Assembly (NCBI GenBank): GCA_030220185.1
Contig: JASPKZ010004576.1
Location: 759,001-823,000, forward strand
From: Diploptera punctata
Lineage: Eukaryota > Arthropoda > Insecta > Blattodea > Blaberidae
Length of the DNA stretch: 64,000 nt
Reading direction: 5' to 3'
Part shown: positions 31,348 through 41,409 of the stretch, one piece after another
Layout of the letters: each line of letters begins with the position of its first letter
How positions within the stretch are numbered: the first letter of the stretch is position 1
The notes under the pieces: model-generated
Told to the model about the DNA's origin: nothing
The model's database searches: none
Seen by the model: the letters and a program-made list of their open reading frames with translations, nothing else
Position numbers and translations under genes: made by a program

Positions 31348-31867
31348 TGTTTGTTCGTACTCTATGCGCGGCCATACCGTTGATCCGATTGTGATGGGGC
31401 TTTTTGCAAAATGTTAATGAGATTCCCGGGATGAACATAGGCTATAAGAGAGTTCTGATACTCAACTCCCACACCCTGAAAAATCACCCTTTGTAGTGGA
31501 AAACGTGAAAAAAAACTAGCTCTTTGGACGCTTAAATGGCTTACGCTGCCTAAACCACAACAAATACACAAAATTAATGTACACAGAATTTAATATCCCA
31601 AAAAGCTCTACAAAAAAATTCGCGACAGCATATGTTTATCTTTTACGGATAACTCACAACAACCATTTTTGTCTTTCATTGATGCCAAGAAGATCGAGAA
31701 AAGTATGTAGATTCCTGTGCAAGCATAGCAGCACATGGAGGGTATTCTCTTACGAATAACTCACAATAACAAATTTTGTCTTTTAACTCATTTATGCCAA
31801 GAGAATCGAGATAAGTAGATTCGCGGACAACAACAGGTAATCAGCACGGGGAATCTTAAAATAATTA

Positions 31868-31914
<47 letters not shown>
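31868..31914. repeat. (TA)n microsatellite inside the Helitron-like element
   Basis: About 22 TA units between internal subrepeats. Confidence 0.95.
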
Positions 31915-31916
<2 letters not shown>

Positions 31917-32262
31917 ATTATTTTTCATTTTACTTATTCTACTAATCATAAGAAGTACCATAATTTTTGCCTTTCAGCTCGTTTATGCCAAGAAGATCGG
32001 GATGAGTAGATTCCCGGACAACGCCGAGTAAACAGCACGGGGTATCTAAAAAGAATTACGATATACATTTTTCCTCTGACTTATTTAACCAAACATAAAA
32101 CACATTAATTTTCGTATTTCGGCTCATTCGCCGGGTAATCAACACGGGGTATCTAAAAAATATAAATTTATATTTTTTTTCCTTTTACTTATTCAACTAA
32201 ACATAAAATCACATTAATTTGCATTTATTTGGGCGTAGCAGCGCACGCCGGGAATTAGCTAG

Positions 32263-33430
32263 TCTAACTATAAAGCGAGAGGTTAAACGTCGATGGAGAA
32301 GAAGAAGTATTATTATTGTTTTTTTTATTAATCGTGATAATGGAATTTGAACCACCATTAACAATTGAGGAAAAACCCCAATAATTGAGACATATTGCAG
32401 TCCACAATATATGACCTCCCACACTAGATTCTGGTACGCTATGCTTTTAACCAGCATGTTTGGTAACACAAATTTTGTAGGCTATTGATTTCAGCAATTG
32501 GTTAATCAGAACGTACGATTCCATGATCAAAGAATCTATTATTCATTAAAAATTTCGTTTGACAAATTAAAAAATAATCCTCTGATATCTGATACTATTT
32601 TTTTTACCTTGCTGAGCATTACTTTTTTTTTGTTATCTATGTCATCACAAAAGAAATATTAAATAGGTTGACAACGGGATGAACAGCAGGGTTTGATGGA
32701 ATGCAGATTCCCTTTGAAACTGTCAATAATGCAATTTCCAGATGCGTTTAGTACAGAGATCCAGATATCTGCACAAATTTACATACAATTATTCAAATTC
32801 ATAAAGGTGTGCTTGGAATATCGTTACGGCTGATACAGTTTACAGTGCTCTTTATTGAAACTCCTCAGGGATATCTAATTATATGAAATAGTTCTCTCAG
32901 ATTCCATAACATTATCCTCAATTAACTTAACTGAATTTTTTTTCTCCCATTTCTCTAGAAATTAACCTTGATGGAACGCAGCTGAATGCTAGCTCCTTGT
33001 TATTATCATATATAACTTTCCTCATTAGAGGATTGCCTCAAGGACAAAGTGATACAGATAATTAATTTTTGAAAATGATGAAATACATTTTGTAAATACA
33101 TTAAAAATTTCTAATTGTAATTGAAGTATACATAATATAAAGTAGAAATTTTGTAAATATGGTTTCTTAAAATTGAAATTGATCCTCTAATGACAGCGAT
33201 GGTAATTTTAGAAAGATACACCCTGTCCAAATCTAAGGAATTCCAAAATTTAGCTAAGAACCCGGGTATAATACCTCTTGCCCCGATCATCAATCCTGTA
33301 ACAGTTATACTATCCAATGGTATTTATCTTTCTAATAGTCAATTGTTGGTTCATATATGGCTTTGTTTTCACAGTCAACTTCCTCAGGTTGGCCTCTATG
33401 AGTCTATAAATCTTTTAAACAAATATTCAA
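32263..33430. other. AT-rich DNA with at most a faint RT trace
   Basis: Near 32965-33060 one frame reads INLDGTQLNASSLLL...RGLPQGQSDTD, faintly like the (R)G(L/V)PQGS.L.P block of a LINE reverse transcriptase. The similarity is too short to claim. Nothing else was recognised. Confidence 0.3.
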
Positions 33431-33439
33431 GTATAGAAA

Positions 33440-33610
33440 TGGATTCCCGCACAATTTCCCGAATCCTTTTTCCAAATATCCATTTTTCCGATGACATTTT
33501 TACCGAGAACATATTTCCTGAATCCATATTCCCTTCATACATTTCCACGCATTTAAATATTCTGCTTTCCCGAAATCTTTTTTCCCCGAATTTAAAACTG
33601 ATTATCGGTA
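33440..33610 (+). repeat. degenerate TTCCCGAAT-type short tandem repeat
   Basis: The motif TTTCCCGAATCC and variants (TTTTCCGATGAC, TTTCCTGAATCC, TTTCCCGAAATC, TTCCCCGAATTT) recur every 14-30 bases. They create a spurious 144-codon frame rich in IFP. A related inverted block lies near 35455-35575. Confidence 0.5.
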
Positions 33611-33689
33611 GGCCTACTAAATAAATCTTCTTCATCCAAATTCAAAATCCCGATTCCTCTTTCATACTAAATATGGCGATTACGATAAT

Positions 33690-33765
33690 GGAGAGTTCTT
33701 AGGGAGTTTGTAACTTCACCCAAGTTGTTACAGCCAAACATGAAGACGATGATAACAAGAATGTT
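33690..33765 (+). repeat. dispersed repeat W, fragment
   Basis: It shares GTTACAGCCAAACATGAAGA.GATGATAACAAGAATGTTCA and flanking bases with 34650-34725. There the translation REARNREVWRRFLREVV suggests a LINE C-terminus. Confidence 0.65.
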
Positions 33766-33769
33766 CAAT

Positions 33770-33812
33770 AGTAGTAATAGTAGTAGTAGTAGTAGTATAG
33801 TAGTAGTAGTAG
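33770..33812. repeat. (AGT)n microsatellite
   Basis: About 13 AGT/TAG units with one interruption. Confidence 0.9.
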
Positions 33813-34275
33813 AAGGACTTTATTAGACAAAAAGTAAGATATTTACAATATTATTTACAAATATGGGTCGCACGGGCAGTAAGTCGTACGTGCTGTTTAC
33901 AGTCCGTTACAATAAAGTAATAATTGGTACTAGTGTAAAGAAAAATAAACAACAAAAAAAAAGCAATAACATTACAATTACATAAAGAAAACAGAATAAT
34001 ATCACAATTAAATAATAACACAATAGCATTATACACTAAAAAACATTAACATTACAATTACATAAAGAAAACACAATAATATTACAATTAAATAATAACA
34101 CAATAGCATTATACACTAATTAATTTATATATAATTGTTAAGAATTAATGGTATTACATTTTGATAACATATATTTATTCATGAATGAGTGTTGTCCTTA
34201 TTTTCCGCGTTTTGTCCAGAAATTTACCGAGGTTTATACAATTTTCTGGATTTACCAATAACTCAGAATGTTCAA
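33813..34275 (-). mobile_element. dispersed repeat E (probable LINE 3' end)
   Basis: It is paired with 52915-53250, sharing GACTTTATTAGAC, GTACGTGCTGTT.A.AGTCCG and the segment TTATTTTCCG(C/T)GTTTTGTCC. On the complement the latter reads VNPEN.INLGKFLDKTRKIR.TL, a plausible ORF C-terminus kept in both copies. Family unknown. Confidence 0.55.
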
Positions 34276-34397
34276 TATAGGACGCCTCTAAGGTAACACG
34301 AATATTTAAGATCAAACACACAATTCACTCTCCTCCAGACCTCCCTATTCTGGCGATTGTCCACCAATTTGGAATTATAAGTCTTTAGACATATTCT

Positions 34398-34515
34398 AAA
34401 ACCAGAGAGTAAAAGGCCCAGTTGGTAGACCAAGAGTGAGGTGGTAGAATAACATTAATCATGATTTGAGGAAAGTAAAATATACAGGGGATGATTGGAA
34501 AACATTATCTTAGGA
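34398..34515 (+). mobile_element. RTE-A C-terminal fragment
   Basis: It matches PVGRPR.RW.NNIN.DLR.V.YTG.DWK and stops before the 3' terminus. It is diverged and continues directly into repeat W. Confidence 0.75.
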
Positions 34516-34740
34516 GCGATGGATGTATTGATATCCCTTCATTATTAAGAGAAAGAAAAATAAGTTTCGCAGACTTTAGATATGTAACCATGTTTCGATA
34601 ACTTTGCTCCGGCTTGTGAGAGAAGCCAGAAATAGGGAAGTCTGGAGGAGATTTCTTAGGGAGGTTGTAACTTTACCCAGGTTGTCACAGCCAAACATGA
34701 AGATGATGATAACAAGAATGTTCAGCGGCGTCAATTATTT
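34508..34740 (+). repeat. dispersed repeat W
   Basis: The first half, from CGATGGATGTATTGATATCC, recurs at 36005-36118. The second half recurs at 33690-33765. Translation gives FADFRYVTMFR, REARNREVWRRFLREVVTL, like a LINE C-terminus with A.NRE.WR. No stop-free frame extends further. Confidence 0.6.
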
Positions 34741-34859
34741 CTGGACCCCCAAATAATCTGGAAGAGCTGGAAAGGCCTATTCAGTGTCAACATACTTAAA
34801 ATAATATTAAAATAACTTAAATTGGAATTAAATTTATTTGGTAGCGATGAGTATTCATT

Positions 34860-35460
34860 TAATTTTTCTTCTTCTTTTTCACTTTCTGGTTAGGCATTAG
34901 TTGCCTGTTCTGTCTTCACTAATACATCTAAGACCATCTCTTCCGAGGACGTCCGACATCTCTTCTTCCTCTCGGAAAATAATGTAAGATTTTATTTGGT
35001 AGTCTACTTTCTTCCATTCTCTCTACATGTTCATCCTACGAAATCTTATTGTTAAATATCTTTTCTTTCATGGAGTTGATCTGCAGTTCTTCACGGATAT
35101 CCTCGTTTCTTCTCTGGTCCATTCTAGTGCATCATTTTACTCTTATTAAAAATTTCATCTCGACTGCTTGGATTTTACTTTCTTGTTTGGTGTGATAACC
35201 CAAGATTCACTCCCATACAAAAGGACAGGGACTGTCATTGTTTTATAAAATATTAATTTTGTTTGTTTATGGACTTTATTCAATGTTATATTTATTTTGT
35301 GCCACAAATAGCATGAAACTGATGAGTTCGTACCCATAGTTGATATCACATCCTAAATATTTAAAGTGGCATATTACTTCAATAATTTTATCTCTAATTA
35401 TTATTTTTGCACGCAAAGTGTTTCTTCCACAAAATGTCATTACGTTTTACTTACTGAAAT
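34860..35460 (-). mobile_element. L-H LINE C-terminal remnant
   Basis: The complement reads LGCDINYGYELISFMLF, then a decayed YGSESWVI, IQAVEMKFLIRV, RRNEDIREELQINSMKEKI, HVERMEESRLPNKILHYF and GRRDVGRPRKRWS. A second copy lies at 48840-49120. The ending overlaps the (AAG)-rich GAAGAAGAAG sequence common after these genes. Confidence 0.8.
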
Positions 35461-35575
35461 TTTAATTCGGGAAAAGTATTTCGGGAAACAGAATTATTTA
35501 AATTCGGGAAAATGTACGTAGGGAATGAGGATTCAGGAAGTACGTTTTCATTAGAAATCTACGGGAAAACATTAA
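35455..35575 (-). repeat. degenerate TTCCCGAAT-type repeat
   Basis: On this strand it reads ATTCGGGAAAAGTATTTCGG, GAATTATTTAAATTCGGGAA and so on. This is the inverse of the motif at 33440-33610. Confidence 0.45.
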
Positions 35576-35705
35576 CCATGATTTGAGGAAGGTAGAATAT
35601 ACAGGGGATGATTGGAAAACATATCAGGATAAGGATGTATAGAGAGCTTATGTCCTCGCAGTCATGAACCTAGGGTTTCATTAGAGCCAGTGAGTTAATT
35701 AGTTC
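35574..35705 (+). mobile_element. RTE-A 3' terminal fragment
   Basis: It matches NINHDLR.VEYTGDDWK ... RAYV.AVMNL and the GAGCCAGTGAGTTAATTAG terminus. It is diverged. Confidence 0.75.
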
Positions 35706-36004
35706 GAAACGAGGCAGTTTGCATGGCTTATAAAGACATGCTGTTCATTAATAAAGGCGCTATCCACTCTACCCTGAGATTATTGAAACATATGCAAAGT
35801 AATACATTATAATATTTTGATTATAAGTTTTGGAGTAAGTTTCTGTTTTAAAGTTTCCCTCTGAACGCCCGTCTCTAAGTTTAGAAGATGGTTCATTATT
35901 TCTTTCTTCCTCTTGAATAGATAAAAGTTTCAAAAAAAGTTGTGTAGCTCAAATTAAGATAAAGGCCTGTGTTTAATGAATATACATCGTCTCTTTCTTA
36001 TACC

Positions 36005-36118
36005 CCGAGCGATGGATGTTTTGATATCCCTTCATTATTAAGAGCAAGAAAAAGAAGTTTTGCAGACTTTAGACATGTAACCATGTTTCGCTAACTTTAC
36101 TCCAGCTTGCGAGAGAAG
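36005..36118 (+). repeat. dispersed repeat W, second copy
   Basis: It is nearly identical to 34508-34620 (CGATGGATGT.TTGATATCCC ... TGCGAGAGAAG). Confidence 0.7.
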
Positions 36119-36246
36119 AAAGGAGAAGGGTTCGAAATTAGCTCTACATTCAATAGATACCAACTTAACTTTTCCAAAGTCTCGACACCTAACTTAATTG
36201 AACAGAATATCCTTAAATTCGATATCAATTTATGAAAAAAAAAATA

Positions 36247-36415
36247 TCACCGCTGTGATCTAGTAATAACATCATTGCATCAGACACAGGGGTTTCGTGT
36301 CCGATCCTCGGTTAAGCAATTTTCCTGGTTGAGGAGTTTTCAGCTTTTCCTCTCACCCGTAACACAAATGCCATGCAATTTTAAAGCTCAAATAGTTCCC
36401 GAATATAATGTGGCC
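36247..36415 (+). mobile_element. diverged SINE-A-like repeat
   Basis: The tRNA-like head (CACCGCTGTGATCTAGTAA, B box TTTCGTGTCCGATCCTC) is followed by TTTTCCTGG..GAGGAGTTTT, TTTTCCTCTCACC and CACAAATGCCATGCAATTTT. This is the SINE-A order with many substitutions. Confidence 0.65.
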
Positions 36416-36439
36416 TTTATAATAATATATTCTTACATA

Positions 36440-36760
36440 CCCAGTAATTCAGCCTCTCTTTTCCAGTATCTATCCATCATCATATATGGCATGACAGCCC
36501 ATTTTGGACCTTAGATTTCTTCAGAATGTCCTTCCAGATTTCTCTATTTGCTTCTAAATTCTTCCAATTTCTAATTTTACTAATTCTAATATCCTGCAAG
36601 ACAGCATTATCCCATCTTAATTTTGGTCTTCCAGCTTTTCTGATTTGTAATGGTTGTGCCCTATAAATATATTTAATGGTTATATTATTGTCCATGCGTA
36701 ACAGATGCCCGGCCCAGGCCAATCTATTAATGTTTCTTTACTTCACAAAATCGGGCTCCT
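36440..36760 (-). mobile_element. L-I LINE C-terminal remnant
   Basis: An 80-residue frame (36480-36722, complement) reads MAWAGHLLRMDNNITIKYIY, RKAGRPKLRWDNAVLQDIR and NWKNLEANREIWKDILKKSK. It shows the (W)AGHL.RM.(D)(N), GRP.LRW.D.V and NW...A..R..W order. It is distinct from RTE-A. The frame is intact, but no RT part is present. Confidence 0.8.
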
Positions 36761-36773
36761 TATATAATAGGGT

Positions 36774-37108
36774 GTCCACCGCTGTGGTCTCGAGGTAGCG
36801 TGCTGCCTTGTCACGCAGAGGGCCCGGGTTCGATCCCCGGTCGGGGCAGTTTTTCTGGGTGAGGTTTTTATCGGGGTTTTTCCTCACCTGTAAGACAAAT
36901 GTCAGGAAAACTTTAAGGCCCAAACGGTCCCCGAAATCATATGGCCATCATCATCATCATCATCAACATCATCATCATCCTTCACCGGTGTGGAAAGTAA
37001 CGGGAAGCTACCACGCCCACAATTCCCTAGTAAAGCTGTAAGCATAGCATGAAAATGCTATGATTGCAGTGAAGGACCTGCCTTCGGGGAGAATTACTAT
37101 GGATGGAT
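36774..37108 (+). mobile_element. SINE-A, full-length copy
   Basis: The complete family runs from CCACCGCTGTGGTCTCGAGG (A box) and GGTTCGATCCCCGGTCGGGG (B box) to GAATTACTATGGATGGATAT. This is the best copy for defining the family in this window. Confidence 0.88.
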
Positions 37109-37111
37109 ATA

Positions 37112-37734
37112 ATAGGGTGGACCGAAAAAACTCTTTTTTTTTATTTCGAAGTTGTAATAGCTCGGAAAAATTGCGAATTATATAGCTCAATAAAAAGAAA
37201 AAAAATCAAAATCGCTGACATCTTCCGGTCGCGCAAAGGCACTGAAGTTTGTCAAAATATGAAAAAAAACATCATTTTTGCATTTTTTTAAATATCGATG
37301 AGGTATTGCTGCACTTTTCTAAGCATGTTTATGTCTATATGTGGGATCTGACAATCAATACTCTGGAAGCTAGTTATCAAATACCAAAAATGCGTAAAAT
37401 TATAACTTGTTCATTATTCTGGCAAATGTTGGAGCTTATGCGCGACCGGAAGATATCAACTGATCTAAACCAAATTAAAACACAATGTTTTTAGGCTCTA
37501 TTTGAAGACGTTACAAACTATTACATTACGAATACATCTAATTAAAAAATGAAAGAAATTATCTCAAAAAATGAAGTTTTTTTTATATTTTGTCAAACAT
37601 TAGAGCCTTTGCGCGACCGGAAGATGTCAACCAATTATGATATATTTTTTCTTTTCTTTTGTCTATATAATTCGCAACATTTCCGCGCTATTACAACTTC
37701 GAAATAAAAAAAGAGTTTTTTCGGCCCACCCTAT
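37112..37734. mobile_element. MITE-like element with ~175-bp terminal inverted repeats
   Basis: Ends AGGGTGG(A/G)CCGAAAAAACTC are inverted and stay alignable inward for about 175 bp (37112-37290 and 37563-37734). They include AAGTTGTAATAGC.CGGAAA and GACATCTTCCGGTCGCGCAA. A third, partial copy of the GCGCGACCGGAAGAT.TCAAC block lies at about 37440. It may have inserted in TATA or TA. No transposase is encoded; superfamily not determined. Confidence 0.8.
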
Positions 37735-37834
37735 TATATAATTCATACAATTGACAATTTCTCCTCCTTCTCGAAATATCAACTTTTTTTCACAGCCCCA
37801 AAAATAGCTCTTAATCGTCCAAACATAATTTAAA

Positions 37835-38557
37835 CATAAAACTAAATATATGGTCACACATAGAAATAAATTATATAAAGAAAATGGACAGCTAATGACA
37901 AATCATGGACATTTTCAGGAAGTGGCTGAATTCAAATACCTAGGAACAATAATCACAAATAGAAATGAGATGCACAAAGAAATTAAACATGGGCTCAATT
38001 CTGGAAATGCGTGCTATTATGCATTGCAGAGACTCTTCATGTCTCAACTCCTTTCAAAAAAACGTTAAACTGAAAATATATAAAACTATTTATTCTACCA
38101 GTTATATTATATGGATGCGAAACATGGACTTCTTATTTTAAGGGAGGAAAGGAGAATGCGAGTATTTAAAAATAAAGTTCTTAGGAAAAATTTTGGACCA
38201 AAGAGAGATGAACAGACAGGCAAATGGAGAAGACTACATAACAGTGAACTACATGGTCTTTATAGGAAGCCTGATGTAATAAGAACAGTTAAGTCTCATA
38301 GACTGCAATGGGCAGGAAATGTGGCACAAATGGGAAATTAAAGAGGTGTTTGGAAGCTTCTTGTCGGAAAACAAGAGGCAAACCGACCATTTGGTAGATC
38401 AAGAATGAGGTGGAAGAATAATATCAGCTATGATTTGAGAGAAGTGCATTATACAGGGAATGATTGGAGAGAATTGGCTCAGGATAGGGATATATGGAGA
38501 GCTTACGTCCGCGCGACCATGAACCTATCGGTTGGATAATGCCAGTGAGTAAGTAAG
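37835..38557 (+). mobile_element. RTE-A copy, 3' half
   Basis: It runs from KTKYMVTHRNKLY-equivalent through FKYLGTIITNRNEMHKEIKH, ETWT, KRDEQTGKWRRLHNSELHGL and RMRWKNNI to the ATAATGCCAGTGAGTAAG terminus. Frames 37850-38068 and 38111-38341 are separated by an A-run frameshift near 38060 and a premature stop at 38339. Confidence 0.85.
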
Positions 38558-38879
38558 ATCATATCATAAACTATTGTTTAATGTACCATGACAGAGCATC
38601 TCATCAATCCATATTATATACTATCTCCAATTCTCGCAACCGGAATTCCTCACCACAGGAAATCAGGGGATGCCGGATGTTAGAATAATATAAAAAAGTA
38701 TACATATATATTTACGTATTTGATCATATAACTTCCAGGATCGTTAGGTTACATAAGTAGTTATATTTGGCTACGTCTATTTTTACAATTATTCAATTGA
38801 AGGCTTTGCTTATTATTGCCATTCTTTAATCAGAATTATCAATATGCAGGAGGTTTCGGATTCAACTATTGATGCCGAA
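38558..38879. other. AT-rich DNA without recognisable feature
   Basis: Nothing recognised. The inverted RTE-A segment may start somewhat upstream of 38880. Confidence 0.35.
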
Positions 38880-39265
38880 CAACCTGTTAGAGCATTTTTT
38901 GCAGTATTTCTCAATTGCCACGCTATTGTATAAAGTCCTAACATTCCATGTTCCTAGGAACATGTCCCTGTATTTGATCCTTTGGCATGGGTTCCCTGAA
39001 GTAGTCCCCGCCCGGAGAACCGAACGGGGGACTATTTGACCTCCGGATAATTTTACCCCAGTTGAACCCATGTCCGCATTTCTTGACAGTTGCATTTTTA
39101 CGGTGAAAGACGTCACTCTTTCGACCAAGGTACTTTTTTCGTCTGGCTTATCACCTTCGACCAGTCCGGCATGGGTAACCCTATCGGCAGCAATGCTACC
39201 GCCGGCATAGCTCTCAGGATCAATTAAGCAAGCAAGCCACTCCACCACGACAAGGTAAAGATACC
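38880..39265 (-). mobile_element. RTE-A 5' end, inverted segment of a twin-primed copy
   Basis: The complement starts CCATGGTATCTTTACC and reads GGTGGAGTGGCTTGC, the RTE-A 5' leader. The leader also occurs at 53.4-53.7 and 60.5-60.7 kb. It then reaches the endonuclease start MFLGTWNVRTLY, whose GTWNVRTL motif is the usual start of an RTE AP-endonuclease domain. A 128-codon frame runs through leader and domain start, so the true start codon is uncertain. Confidence 0.8.
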
Positions 39266-39570
39266 ATGGTCTTTATAGGAAGCCAGATATAATAAGAGCA
39301 GTCAAGTCTCGTAGACTGCGATGGGCAGGACATGTTGCACGTATGGGGAATGAAAGACTTGCATGGAAGCTTCTTGTAGAAAAGCCAGAGGGAAAACGCC
39401 CAGTTGGTAGACCAAGAATGAGGTGGGAGAATAAATTAACTATGATTTGAGGGAAGTAGATTATACAGGGAATGATTGGAAAGGATTAGCTCAGAATAGG
39501 GATGTATGGAGAGCTTATGTCCGCGCGGCCATGAACCTACGGGTTCGATAGTGCCAGTGAGTAAGTAAGT
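39261..39570 (+). mobile_element. RTE-A 3' end, direct segment of the twin-primed copy
   Basis: It runs from HGLYRKPDIIR through RWAGHVARMGNERLAWKLLV, KPEGKRPVGRPRMRWEN and DYTGNDWKGLAQNRDVW to GATAGTGCCAGTGAGTAAGT. It joins the inverted 5' segment at CCATGG, where both parents share CATGG. Confidence 0.9.
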
Positions 39571-39811
39571 ATGTATTTATCCATTGCCAAGGAAAATCCT
39601 GAGTTGGTATTTCAATACCAGTACCAATCATATCCACGATTTCAAGGTATCATTAAATATAAATACCCGATCGGTTTCTGTGTATATTTAGGATGGAAAT
39701 TTCTCCGGGAGAGTCTTCAAACCATGGGTACCGCGTCTGAGGTTTCTCGGGCTCATAAAAAACTTCGAAACCTAAATTAGTGCCTCTCAACAAAATTTAA
39801 GCGGCCTTCCT
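39571..39811. other. DNA without recognisable feature
   Basis: A 69-codon frame (39571-39780) has no recognisable domain and starts inside the RTE-A tail. Confidence 0.35.
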
Positions 39812-39970
39812 GTCCAAGTAATATATTAGTCGCCTATTAGTTTTCCCATTGAGGCGATGTGCGACCATGTGTCTCTCACTAACAACTGTAGGAAAATAAT
39901 AGTGAGCGTACCGATAACTAAATTTAAGATACTCACGCTACAGAAACACCCATGTCTCCAAGAGGGATGT
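39812..39970. repeat. dispersed repeat X, copy 1
   Basis: It shares CCAAGTAATA..TYAGT..C.TAYTAG, the ACCA(C/T)(A/G)TG(T)..CTC(T/G)C segment and a CA(C/T)CCATGTC-like end with 43252-43405, in the same orientation. Nature unknown. Confidence 0.5.
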
Positions 39971-40005
39971 ATGGCGTACAACGCACAAGTACACATATAT
40001 TAAAT

Positions 40006-40009
<4 letters not shown>

Positions 40010-40065
<56 letters not shown>

Positions 40066-40066
40066 A
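40010..40066. repeat. (TA)n-(TG)n microsatellite
   Basis: About 16 TA and 12 TG units. Confidence 0.95.
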
Positions 40067-40072
40067 GAGACA

Positions 40073-40340
40073 CAATAAGATAAATAAATGCCTGGACGGG
40101 ATTTGAACACGGACCTATGGATTGATATTCCAGTGCGATACCAGGCAAATATAGTACAAGAATATATCTTTCTTATATATATATTCTATTATTATGAGAA
40201 CTAGAGGAAACTCGGTCTCCACTGCCATCTGGTATCTCCTATACCAAGTAAGCAAATTAAAGAGAATATTTTTACTTTATAGCAGTGACGCTTATTCAAT
40301 GTTATAATTAAATTTTTGACATTGAGCAATGCAAGCTTAA
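40073..40340 (-). mobile_element. T2 tRNA-bearing repeat, copy 2
   Basis: On the complement the body (CATTGAATAAGCGTCACTGC...ATTCTCTTTAATTTGCTTAC) precedes the tRNA-like unit with CCAGGCATTTATTT at its end. The B box is GTGTTCAAATCCCG. It is more diverged than the 25.9-kb copy. Confidence 0.7.
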
Positions 40341-40349
40341 TGACATGAT

Positions 40350-40447
40350 AAGAAAAATAAATACCTGGATGGGATTTGAACCCGGACCTCTGGATTGACA
40401 TTCCAGTGCATTACCAGCCAAATATAGTACAAAAATTTATTTTTCTT
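40350..40447 (-). mobile_element. T2 compact tRNA-like cassette
   Basis: Only the tRNA-like unit is present, bounded by AAGAAAAATAAAT (40350-40362) and its perfect reverse complement ATTTATTTTTCTT (40435-40447). The total is 98 bp. Inside is a tRNA-like sequence with B box GGGTTCAAATCCC. The TA tract begins just outside. Confidence 0.75.
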
Positions 40448-40453
40448 ACATAT

Positions 40454-40454
40454 A

Positions 40455-40493
<39 letters not shown>
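40454..40493. repeat. (TA)n microsatellite
   Basis: About 19 TA units between the T2 cassette and SINE-C. Confidence 0.95.
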
Positions 40494-40498
<5 letters not shown>

Positions 40499-40797
40499 AA
40501 AAACTAAAGTAGTCCCACTACAGGCCTCAGGAGGCCCTTGGGGTAGTATGAGGTTAAGGCACCCACTTTTTCTGGACAATCGGCACTCGATGTCAGCCGG
40601 GTTGTCAGCCCTGCGTGACGGCCGCCTTTACCCCCAGAACAAGCGTCTGGTACTCATTTCCGTTAGAGGCTGAGTCGACCCCAGGGCCATAGTGTCGCCA
40701 GAAGGTTTGGGTCAGTTTAAAAATCCTGACCCCACCGGGACTTGAACCCTCGACCATCCGGCTTGTAGCGCAGTGCCTTAACCACTACGCTACGGCG

Positions 40798-40799
<2 letters not shown>
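40494..40799 (-). mobile_element. SINE-C, full-length copy
   Basis: On the complement the tRNA-like head (CGCCGTAGCGTAGTGGTTAA, B box GAGGGTTCAAGTCCCGG) is followed by GGTCAGGATTTTTAAACTGA, the Thr/Ala-like GACTCAGCCTC segment and the CTTAACCTCATACTACCCCA end. It is nearly identical to 52077-52378. TA tracts flank both ends. Confidence 0.88.

Positions 40800-40836
<37 letters not shown>
40800..40836. repeat. (TA)n microsatellite
   Basis: About 17 TA units. Confidence 0.95.
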
Positions 40837-40841
<5 letters not shown>

Positions 40842-40844
40842 CAG

Positions 40845-41118
40845 TATTTATAATATCTATATATACAAGCGTTACTGCTATAAAGTAAATATTCTCTTTA
40901 ATAATTTGCTTAACTGTTATGTTAGCCGCTAGATGGCAGTTGGAAGATCTTTCCGCTACCTCTTGTGTGAATTGAGAACACTACATGTATAAGAAAATTG
41001 TATGTTTGTCTTGGAATTCTTGGGTAGCTCAGTTGGTTAGAGCGCTAAAGGTACAGACTTTAGAGACTCGAGTTCAAATCCCGACTCAAGCATTCTTTTT
41101 TCTTTTCATATCATATTT
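40845..41118 (+). mobile_element. T1 tRNA-bearing repeat, tandem unit 1
   Basis: The body (CAAGCGTTACTGCTATAAAG ... CTAGATGGCAGTTGGAAGAT) is followed by ATAAGAAAATTG. The tRNA-like unit (A box GTAGCTCAGTTGGTTAGAGC, B box GAGTTCAAATCCCGAC) and a TTTTTTC run come next. It repeats almost perfectly 300 bp downstream. Confidence 0.8.
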
Positions 41119-41144
41119 GCCTTCATTGCCAAATGTCAAAAATA

Positions 41145-41409
41145 TATTTATAATATCTATATATACAAGCGTTACTGCTATAAAGTAAATATTCTCTTTA
41201 ATAATTTGCTTAACTGTTATGTTAGCCGCTAGATGGCAGTTGGAAGATCTTTCCGCTACCTCTTGTGTGAATTGAGAATACTACATGTATAAGAAAATCG
41301 TATGTTTGTCTTGGAATTCTTGGGTAGCTCAGTTGGTTAGAGCGCTAAAGGTAAAGACTTTAGAGACTCGAGTTCAAATCCCGACTCAAGCATTCTTTTT
41401 TCTTTTCAT

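Larger units (their letters stand above)
31152..32262 (+). mobile_element. Helitron-like nonautonomous element, copy 2, complete
   Basis: It begins with TC directly after an A (31151/31152) and ends with CTAG before a T (32259-32262). A hairpin GGCGT-AGCAGCGC-ACGCC (32232-32249) lies nine bases upstream of CTAG. This is the textbook Helitron termini arrangement: 5' TC, 3' hairpin, CTRR, insertion between A and T. Internally, imperfect units of about 110-140 bp containing GCCAAGA.(G)ATCG and CAGCACGGGGTATCTAAAA recur about four times. No Rep or helicase frame remains, so it would depend on an autonomous partner. A fold-back is inserted near its 5' end. Confidence 0.7.

Noticed and set aside
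32965..33060. LINE RT trace with RGLPQGQ
   Set aside because: It is too short and lacks other RT blocks nearby, so it could be chance.
33190..33624. 144-codon open frame
   Set aside because: Its second half is translation of the degenerate TTCCCGAAT repeat and no domain is recognisable. The neighbourhood is repeat remnants.
39571..39780. 69-codon frame after the twin-primed RTE-A
   Set aside because: It starts in the element's tail repeat and shows no recognisable motif.
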